Source: Escallonia rubra (lineage: Eukaryota; Streptophyta; Magnoliopsida; Escalloniales; Escalloniaceae). Taken from it: a stretch of DNA of 64,000 bases. Position numbers and translations under genes: made by a program. Where the stretch lies: assembly GCA_033065855.1 (NCBI GenBank), contig JAVXUO010000497.1, positions 154,001 through 218,000 of the forward strand, read 5' to 3'. The notes beneath the pieces are model-generated. The model was not told the origin of the DNA, searched no databases, and saw only the letters and a program-made list of their open reading frames with translations. How positions within the stretch are numbered: position 1 is the first letter of the stretch; each line of letters begins with the position of its first letter. Shown here piece by piece: positions 56,281-64,000 of this stretch.

Positions 56281-56892
56281 TGCCTAGCAACTTATAAACA
56301 TATGTGACTTCTCTAATCTCTCCAATGTAAGATTATGAGTGTTATATGACTTATACAAGTTCAAGCACGCAACTTTGAGGTAAATTCAAGGATGAAAACA
56401 TTTGATTTTTGGCATTGAAATACTTGTAATTTGTTCACAAAATATAACAAACTCCCGCATATTTCAAAGGAAAAAACATAAAGACTGGAGTTATGATAAA
56501 GGCATAAGCAAGCATGCGTAAGCCTGGTGTCTTTCAGACATAACTAATGCATGGGGTCGATAAGACTTGATCTGTAGGAACTTGGTGAAATATAAAATTT
56601 CTATGAACCTCCTTCCTGATTGTGGACCAGGAGTACATATCACCCACACTACGTACTCTGAGCAAGGGTATTCATCGTTGTTTGGCACGTGTTGGCCACG
56701 TGCCAAACCTGGATTTCATGAGTGCTCTAAAAAACTTGCCTAACCTCTAATAGAGGCGGCCCTACCTCGACACTATTAGGTGAATCCATTAAGTGTATGC
56801 TACAACCAAACACACCACCCAACTTGCGTTATGGATTTTCATTAGGAGCTAATGCTCCACCTCCAACATGGTAGTTATACACTATCCTACAC
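56281..56892 (-). other. Copia 3' untranslated region
   Basis: This sequence follows the split RNase H end on the - strand and precedes the LTR. The reading frame continues briefly after the ATAAG site (HVGGGALAPNENP) before stopping, supporting continuity across the insertion. Confidence 0.6.
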
Positions 56893-58928
56893 ATAAGAAT
56901 GTATTGTCACTACAAAAATTTGTGAGTGTTTCAATTGATCAACCAATGGCTTTTAATACCCATATGAATGTAATTCATGGGATCACCATTCACATAGGTT
57001 AGGTTCCCTCTAGGTCCGTGACCGGCCGCAGGCCCATCCGAACATCCACCCAGGGCTCTGTCAGGCCTTACTACAACCTGTACACAAGAATCTATAACCA
57101 AGTAATTTAAATCTATCTCCTTAATAATATTTCTAAAATCACGCTTATAAGTTCCCAATGAATCTCCAATGACATTCTTTATTTAACAACTAACATGGGT
57201 CATTTTAAATCCAGTAGAGATCTAAGCTCCAAAAATTCTCAAATTACAACTTTAGTACTAGCACTCCACCAAATGATTTATTAAGTAATATAAGAGGACT
57301 ACAACTCCTCTAGCAGTCATCTACCATAGCTAAATCCTTGTGGCCCTCATCAGTGCTGATTCCATCTAGATAATCACATGAAAACATTTATAAAAGAGTG
57401 AGCTTGGGGCCCAGTAAGTACACATACCAAATTCCTAAAATAGGTTTTGAGATTCATAGAAGCATGCCATGGTTTCTCTTCGATTTAAAACTGGTAAACA
57501 TTTTCACAGAAGATACTATACATATATACTTTATGAAAGCAATTCATCCAATATTTTCAGAACATAGGCATGACATTAAGAAGGCTCATTAACAACTATC
57601 ATAGTTCATCACAACTTAGGTATGTTGCAGTCAGCGTACATTCCCCCCTGACTAGGACCCACAATCCCTACCCCTTCCTGGGATAAATATTATTGTGGAC
57701 GCAAGGGCGAACCATGAGCAATAGTACTGTGCATCAACGTATCGTCCCGTCGACCAGGACCCACAATCCAACTTCCCCCGTGGATATGGGGCACAACAAC
57801 CAAGTCAGAAATACCGTCTTTTTTTCAACATAAGCGAACTTTAAAACACTACTCAGATAAATATTACATGGCATTTTTTATGCATTTTCTCATCAAACCA
57901 ATTTACACCAAAAAAAAGTAGCATGTGAAAGTCTTTAAAACTTCTAATTGGAATAAATCGTTTATACATTTACATAGAAGGAAAATAGGGTATACGGAGG
58001 AATATGGCAGGAGTACTTACCTCGCTGAATAACTGCTTTTGGTATTTGCTCAAAAGCCGGTCCTAGCTCTTGTCTATCGAAACCTAAATAAAAATTAACA
58101 CGGATGTTATTCATTCCCGTTCGAGTACACCTAACCATTAAGTTTTCCTCAAGTAAGTGAAATTACCAAACCCCCCCTCGACTTTAGTAAAATATCTATT
58201 TACCCCCGACCTCTAACGTACCGTTACATACTCCGATATAACCAAAAAGAATACTTTAAACAACTAGGTGAAATTTTTGGACCACAATGGCCTTTCGGGG
58301 AATTTTCCGCTCGGAATCTTAAGTCGCTCCTTAAATTGAGCGCTAATGTTTCTATTTTAAAAAATATATCAAACAGCACCGGAATGCCACGAAATTTTAG
58401 ACACTTAAGCCTCTCAGTACTTTTAGGTCACTATAAAATTCTAGGATAAAAATAATTTTTTTTACTATGTTAAATAATTCAAAAACCTGTTTTAAAAGTG
58501 AAATTGTTCGAGGCATTTTCCATGTCCAGAAAAATCTCAGAAAATTCCACGTCGAAGATTTCATAAAAATAAGGGAATTTTTAGTTTTGTACTTTGTCTA
58601 AATATACTCATAAGAGGTCCTTAAAAATAATTTAATAAACTATTGTAATAGTGAAGCGTTACGCTATATCCTATCGAGCGCTACACTGCTAATAACGCTA
58701 AAAATGGCAAACGACTTTCAAAACTTTTGATACTCTGGAATATACATTATCATAGCTACATAAGGCTATTATAAAAGTATCATAATTTAATAACTTAATT
58801 TACTATTTTAAAATACACCGAAAAACACTCCCTCCTTGCTGCTTACACCTTACTCCCATGCACACAAAACAGACACATCTAAGCACACTGAAAAACACTC
58901 CCCACACTTGCTGTCTTTCTCTTCTCCC

Positions 58929-59917
58929 ATGGGAGCTGATCCATTGATAGCGCTAGCAAAATAGGAGAAGTTGCTAGCGCGATCTGGCCGTCCACGCGCG
59001 ATCTGTGGACGGTCCAGATCTTTTTTTGCGTTTTTTTTAAGTACGTCCGCTACATTATGTAGCGGACAAGTTTTTTTGACAAAAATACCCTCCAACTTCG
59101 TCTGCTACATTATGTAGCGGACAGAGGCCATACTTTTTTCTGACTTTTTCTCTCTCTCCTTCTCTGACCACTTTTTCTGACTCTTTCTCTCTCTCTCTTG
59201 CTGGGAGATCGTCATATGCAGAGAAGCAACACGATGACCCAACTGTTCTCTTCCTGGTAAATTGATAACCAGCCTTGCTAACAAAATCTCTTGTACAATA
59301 ATAAGAATGTGCCGGCAAGGGAGCAAACCCAACTGCTCTCTTCCTGGCCGAGCCCTCCTCAGAATCAGAAGCCTTCTTCAATGGGGCTTCACTAGTTGTG
59401 CGCTTGTAAAGGCCAAACCACTTCACCAGCACGTACCCGTACCGTCTCCATGGCGGCATATGCATTTCCATGGTTTTCATAGACTCTTTGGTGGTGCTGC
59501 ACATTAGCTTCACAACCCGCTTCAGCTCTTCCGCTTTGCCCACGAAAATTGGAGGCAATTCATCGAGCATCGACGCGTAAAGGTCAGTTGGCCGGGCTAT
59601 TTTGAACTTGCCAGCAAGAAAAGCTTCGACTATGTACCGCGTTCCTGCAACGTTGACATCAACGTACTCGTAATCACCAGAAGGAAGCCGTCCGTTTCTC
59701 TCCCATAGATGCAGCGGTGCCCAATATGCTGAGGCTACGGCGGCGGCGCCGAGGCTACGGTTGTAATGTCGAGGCTGCTGTGGTGAACCTTGTGACTCTC
59801 TCTCTAAAGGTGCTAGTGATGATGATGGATATGGGGGTTGGGGAGGCGAATAAGAAGAACATGTAGTTCAGAGAGGGGAGAGAGAGATGAACAAGATATG
59901 GGTTTTTTTTCCTATAA

Positions 59918-59949
<32 letters not shown>

Positions 59950-60255
59950 TTGACGTGGGGTTGGCAGACTGTCTGTCTTTTCTGAAATATGGTCCGCTAC
60001 ATTATTTAGCGGACGATATTTTAGAAAAGACACTTGAAGATTGAGGGGTATATTCGTCAAAAATATCGTCCTCTACATAATATAGCGGACAGATTGAGGG
60101 GTATATTCGTCAAAAATATCGTCCACTACATAATGTAGCGGACAGACTTAAAAAAAACGCAAAAAAAGATCTGGACCATCCACAGATCGTGCGTGGACGG
60201 CCAGATCGCGCTAGCAACTTCTCCTATTTTGCTAGCGCTATCAATGGATCAGCTC

Positions 60256-60259
<4 letters not shown>
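58929..60259. mobile_element. Pack-MULE-like element with captured DUF506 fragment
   Basis: Terminal inverted repeats of at least 140 bp are about 95% alike by eye and start ATGGGAGCTGATCCATTGAT, with internal GCTAGC palindromes and five copies of a GTCCGCTACAT-type palindrome. The 1.33 kb element holds a GC-richer gene fragment on the - strand and no transposase. No target-site duplication is visible, because the right flank is an AT microsatellite. It is inserted in the 56898-62010 LTR. Confidence 0.82.
59055..59720 (-). pseudogene. DUF506 (PDDEXK-like) gene fragment captured in a MULE
   Basis: The frame is open through LPSGDYEYVDVNVAGTRYIV, then AGKFKIARPTDLYASML, PPIFVGKAEELKRVVKLMC, MPPWRRYGYVLVKWFGLYKR, and a tail ARKRAVGF..AHSYYCTRDF. 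Order and motifs match the plant DUF506 family. Similarity covers about 150 residues of the C-terminal half. The frame continues past the conserved end into the element's own repeat to a stop near 59055. There is no start or promoter of its own. Expression as a chimeric transcript is possible but not shown. Confidence 0.8.

Positions 60260-60300
<41 letters not shown>
60258..60300. repeat. (TA)n microsatellite
   Basis: About twenty TA units directly at the right end of the DUF506-bearing element. Confidence 0.9.
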
Positions 60301-60301
<1 letters not shown>

Positions 60302-62010
60302 AACACACCGTACACACTTATTATAAACGCGCACACATACAGAGCTATCCTACCATGTCACATATACACAAACTCACTACACTATCAAATTACACACCCA
60401 CTTCACTTACATGCTGCCTCATGACAGCCACCCCCAATCCAACACTACACACCTTCATTCACACACTATTTCACATGCCCTACATCCCACAACTTATACA
60501 CCAATGGCACAGGTTCCCCCTTCCTTTTGCACCTCTACACACGCACAATACCCCCACACGAAACCTCGCACAGTTGCTGCCCCTTGGCAGCCCCAAATAC
60601 AGCAGCCCCCCACTTCTTTTTTACACCTTTGCACACACACAAAAGCACCACAAAACACCTCACACGGCTGCTGCCCTTTGGCAGCCCATTACAGTAGTCT
60701 TTCACCTTCCTTTCACACCTTTGCATACATGCAAAAACACCACAAAAATCCCACGCAGCTGCTGCCCTTTTTCACCTTCACAAACACACAAAAACACCAC
60801 AAAAGCTTCACAGAGCTGCTGCCCTTTGACAGCTCTATTACAGCCCTTCCCATCCCCCTTTTCTTTCCACACTTCAGGGGTCCTTAACGCGCCATTACAC
60901 AAGCCACAATACCACGCCAACAGTCCCTTACCTGGCAGTCCTCACGGTACCCCTTCCTTCCCTCCTTTCCACCTTGCGCACACACCAAATTACAGCAGCA
61001 GTAGCAGCCCCTTTTCTTGTTGTTTTCCCCCTTCTTTTGTACCCCTGGCTTTCATGCATACAAACACCCTTACGCACTGCCGAAACAGCCTTCACATGTA
61101 TGTCCTCGGCAGTCCTCTTTTTCCCATGCCGTTACCCGCACTTCGCCAACAACACAGCCCCATCACGCACAGGGGCCATGTGCTGCTTCTCATCCCCTTC
61201 TCCTTCACACATAAACACATTGCACAATTAAATCTCATCATGGCTGCCACGACAAGGCAGCCCCACTACACAGCCAAAAATACCTACATATCTTGTCGGA
61301 TACATACGCATTACACAGAAAAAAAACACAGCAATCAAACACCCATGAATCTCCTTTCAAAATAGCATAACAACCCATTTAAATTATTCATTTTGATGGC
61401 TAAATGGGCAAGGGATCATACCTGGGATTTTCAGCCCTAAAGCTCTCCTTCTCTCTCTCTCCTTTCTTCCTGAATTTTCACGTAAAAGGGTTGGCAGCCT
61501 CTCTTCTTTCTCCTGCTATCTCCTTCTATCAGGAACCCGATTGAGTCTTACGGCTAGAAGGGTGGCTGCCCATACTTGTGTCTTATATATAAATACGTGA
61601 GATGAAACCCTAGTTAGAATTTGCAAGAAAAACCTACATGCCCATTTGTCGCTAAAACTCCTAGCTCAACTTATTATTGCGAAAAAAATGGTCCAAAATA
61701 AAATACTTACAATGAACTATATGTTAGCAATTTATTAACGACTGTTACGCTAACCCGCTTCACTATTGTCGCTAAAAAAATGTCATAAGTTATTGTTTCG
61801 CTAATTGCCGCTAATACCTCAATCCATGCTATTCATAATTGCTACCGTAAGTTATATCTTATGATTTCAATTTGTCGCTAAGATCGTAATTATAGGTTCC
61901 CCAAATTTTGTCGATGTAAGCCGCTCAAAATAATATACTAATGCTAGGTAATAGTTCGTCGCTAAAAGTTTTAAGTTGTTAAAAGTATTTTTAGGGTTCG
62001 GGGTATTACA

Positions 62011-63600
62011 ATAAGTCCCATTCCCCTAGATGTATTTCTCACTAGCTTCATGCTTAGTGGTTTTGCCAGAGGATCGGCCAAGTTCAAATGTGACTTCACA
62101 AAATTAAGGGATGTAATCGCATTATTCAGCAGTTTATGTCGAATATTATGCCGTAGGCAACTATGCATACTCTTGTCGTGATAGGCATTGTTCTTAGCGC
62201 GGGCAATTGCAGCCTGGCTATCACACAACATCAACATAGATGGAACTGGTCGCATCCACCATGGGATGTTTGCGAGCCACTCTGCTTCAGTACCTGCCTT
62301 TTCTAAGGCAATAAACTTGGATTCTGTTGTAGCGTGAGTTGTGCAAGTCTGCTTGAAGGATTTCCAAAAGACTGCTCCTCCTCCAAGAGTAAAAATATAG
62401 CCACTCGTGAATTTTGTCTAATCTGCATCAGAGATCCAGTTAGCATAACAATATCATTTTACACAGGGAGTCCATGAAAGCATAAAATAGTCTATAGTGC
62501 CTTTCAGATATTTAAGCACTCCAATGATCTTTACCAGGACTATATGTGTATCTGCTAGGTTGTTTATGACATATGATACATCAGGTTTAGTGCCACTCAT
62601 CAGGTACATAAGGCTATTAATAATTTGAGCATAGTTAGACTGAAATATACCATTATCTTTATTCTTTTTCAATTGAAGACTAGAATCATATGAAGTGCAA
62701 ACATGGGTAAAATCAAAATTACCAAATTTCCTTAACACTTTTTCCACAAAATATTTTGGAAAAATTGTGTAGCCGTTACTTATTTAATTTACTTCCAAGA
62801 ATAACGTCCGCCTCACCTAAATCTTTCATGTCAAACATAGAAGAGAGGAAGTCTTTAGTCTCGTTGATTACCTCAATGCTTGTTCCTATAATGAGCATGT
62901 CATCAACATACAAGCGTATAATAACACCAAAATTTTTATCAAAACTGCAAGATATGCATTTATCAACTTAATTCACAGAAAGCCCATTTGAGATCACACT
63001 ATAAAATTTATCATGACATTGCATAGAGGCTTGTTTAAGACCATAGAGGGATTCAACAAGTCTACACACTTTCTTTTCATTACCTGACGTCATAACCCAA
63101 TATGGTTGATGAATGTATTTTGCTTCCTCAAGTTCTCCATTAAGAAATGCATTTTCAACATCCATTTGATGTGTGATTAGTTTATCACTACATCTAAGGC
63201 AATTAATACTCGAATGGATGAAAATATGAGAACAGGTGAGTAAGTGTCAAAAAATTTCTTGGTCTTTCTTTTGAGTATATCCCTTCGCCACTAATCTAGC
63301 CTTGTATTTCTCTATTATAGCATTTGGTTTCAGCTTTCTTTTGAAAATCCATTTGCACCTGATTGGATTAGCACCTGATGGTAGGTCTACCGATTCCTAA
63401 GTATGATTTGACATTATAGATTTGATCTCGCTGTTTATAGCTTCCTTCCATAAAGGAGCATTAGGATAGGTTATAGCCTCTTTAAAGGACAGAGGATCAT
63501 CCTTCAAGAGTATGGCAAATCGCCTCGAAAAAAATCTTGTAAAGGGATTTAGATTGAAAGTCTCCATCTTATTTATTGAGGAAATAAGAAAAACCTAGAA
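62011..63600 (-). pseudogene. Ty1/copia pol remnant (RT and RNase H)
   Basis: In - strand order: RCKWIFKRKLKPNAIIEKYK (about 63355), KARLVAKGYTQ, MDVENAFLNGELEEAKYIHQ (63165), VCRLVESLYGLKQAS, an intact YVDDMLI box (about 62915), NSLMYLMSGTKPDVSYVINN (about 62620), and the RNase H end CDSQAAIARAKN, LRHNIRHKL, SHLNLADPLAKPL, SRGMGL (62030). Several stops and frameshifts separate the blocks. Integrase and gag would lie to the right but are not visible; 63600-64000 is different repeat sequence. Confidence 0.85.
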
Positions 63601-64000
63601 AATGACTCAAAGGTGTCCACGAAAGGCGACTTAGTCTATATAAATCGAGAGAAGTGTTTGGGGACTCAGTTACGCAATGAGAAAGTATTAGGCACCTGTC
63701 GTGCCCTTTCGGTCTTTACTTCATTTTTAATAAATTTTGGCTTTAAGAACACATAGCACACAAAGTATGAGGAAACTAACCCTAAGTTAATTTTTATGTT
63801 TTTGGCTTGTACTCGACATCAGTGGTCGAATCGCCTACGTATCTGATCGGACTAATCAGAATTAAACCACTGTAGTTCGACTCTGGTCCTATGGGGGTAA
63901 TCTACATTTCGAACTTAGATTGTAGAGAAAGACACATAAAAAGACTCTTTTAGTTGTTTTGGAATAGAAATGTGACTACCGAAAATAGGAGACGCTATAT
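63600..64000. other. Unclassified repeat sequence at the window edge
   Basis: It contains GGCACCTGTCGTGCCCTTTCG and TCGCCTACGTATCTGATCGG, wording I associate with plant LTR-element non-coding regions. It cannot be typed from 400 bp. Confidence 0.3.

Larger units (their letters stand above)
56898..62010 (-). mobile_element. 5.1 kb solo LTR, same family as 35722-40136
   Basis: It is flanked by ataag at 56893-56897 and 62011-62015 and ends GGGGTATTACA. The left end reads AATGTATTGTCAC rather than a clean TGT, so the first bases are altered. By eye it aligns with the 35.7 kb LTR over GTCCGTGACCGGC, CAGTAAGTACACATACC, CCGTCGACCAGGACCCACAA and TTGTCTATCGAAACCTAAA. It carries the DUF506 MULE and a (TA)n run. 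It has no gag or pol. Confidence 0.8.

Noticed and set aside
60193-61365. A 390-codon open frame, the longest in the window.
   Set aside because: It runs from a MULE terminal repeat through a (TA)n microsatellite into CCA/CAC-rich LTR sequence. Its composition (runs of Tyr-Ile, then His/Pro/Thr) reflects low complexity, and an overlapping frame looks equally good. It is not a gene.
1-64000. CRISPR arrays, rRNA, tRNA genes, bacterial operons or organellar inserts.
   Set aside because: No direct-repeat/spacer pattern, cloverleaf or rRNA core sequence was seen. All coding signals are plant nuclear (VPS54, DUF506, LRR) or retroelement-derived.

Overview
The window is plant nuclear DNA, almost certainly from an angiosperm with a repeat-rich genome. 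It is AT-rich, with GT-AG introns, dense Ty3/gypsy, Ty1/copia and L1-type remnants, MITEs, and one recognisable plant housekeeping gene. I cannot name the species.

Left half (1-32026, + strand): the 3' part of a gene for VPS54, a subunit of the GARP tethering complex. Fourteen exons join without a frame break into 671 residues plus a stop codon at 32024-32026. The 5' exons lie upstream of the window. These 2.0 kb of coding sequence are spread over 32 kb because the introns have filled with transposable elements. Intron 3 (numbered from the first visible exon) holds a + strand Ty3/gypsy fragment. Intron 4 holds two hAT-like MITEs and a solo LTR. The 11.1 kb intron 8 holds a - strand gypsy body, a Tourist-like MITE, a 1.1 kb hAT-like element, two more copies of the same MITE family and an LTR-like fragment. 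Intron 9 holds an L1 tail. Introns 11 and 12 hold further inverted-repeat elements.

32027-35255: the VPS54 3' flank, AT-rich, with a Stowaway-like MITE and no gene that I recognise.

35256-53560: one - strand L1-type LINE broken by nested insertions. Its pieces run (in - strand order) ORF1 53500-52650, RT 52450-52060, RT C-terminus 47340-46931, then 43999-43718, 41797-40142 and the 3' UTR at 35721-35297. The breaks are a truncated gypsy element (5' LTR 47341-50029, primer-binding site, gag, protease) and three solo LTRs (44000-46930, 41798-43717, 35722-40136). Three of these junctions show 5-bp target-site duplications. The 35.7-40.1 kb LTR itself carries a Mutator-like element with a perfect 9-bp duplication.

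53561-64000: an LRR-gene fragment, another LTR-family fragment, and a - strand Ty1/copia element. The copia element is split exactly at the end of its RNase H domain by a 5.1 kb solo LTR, which carries a Pack-MULE-like element with a captured DUF506 fragment.

Apart from VPS54, no intact protein-coding gene is supported. I found no tRNA, rRNA, CRISPR or organellar sequence. The most unusual structures are the CpG-rich 2.9 kb solo LTR built from three classes of tandem repeats, the DUF506 Pack-MULE with five copies of a subterminal palindrome, and the datable stack of nested insertions.
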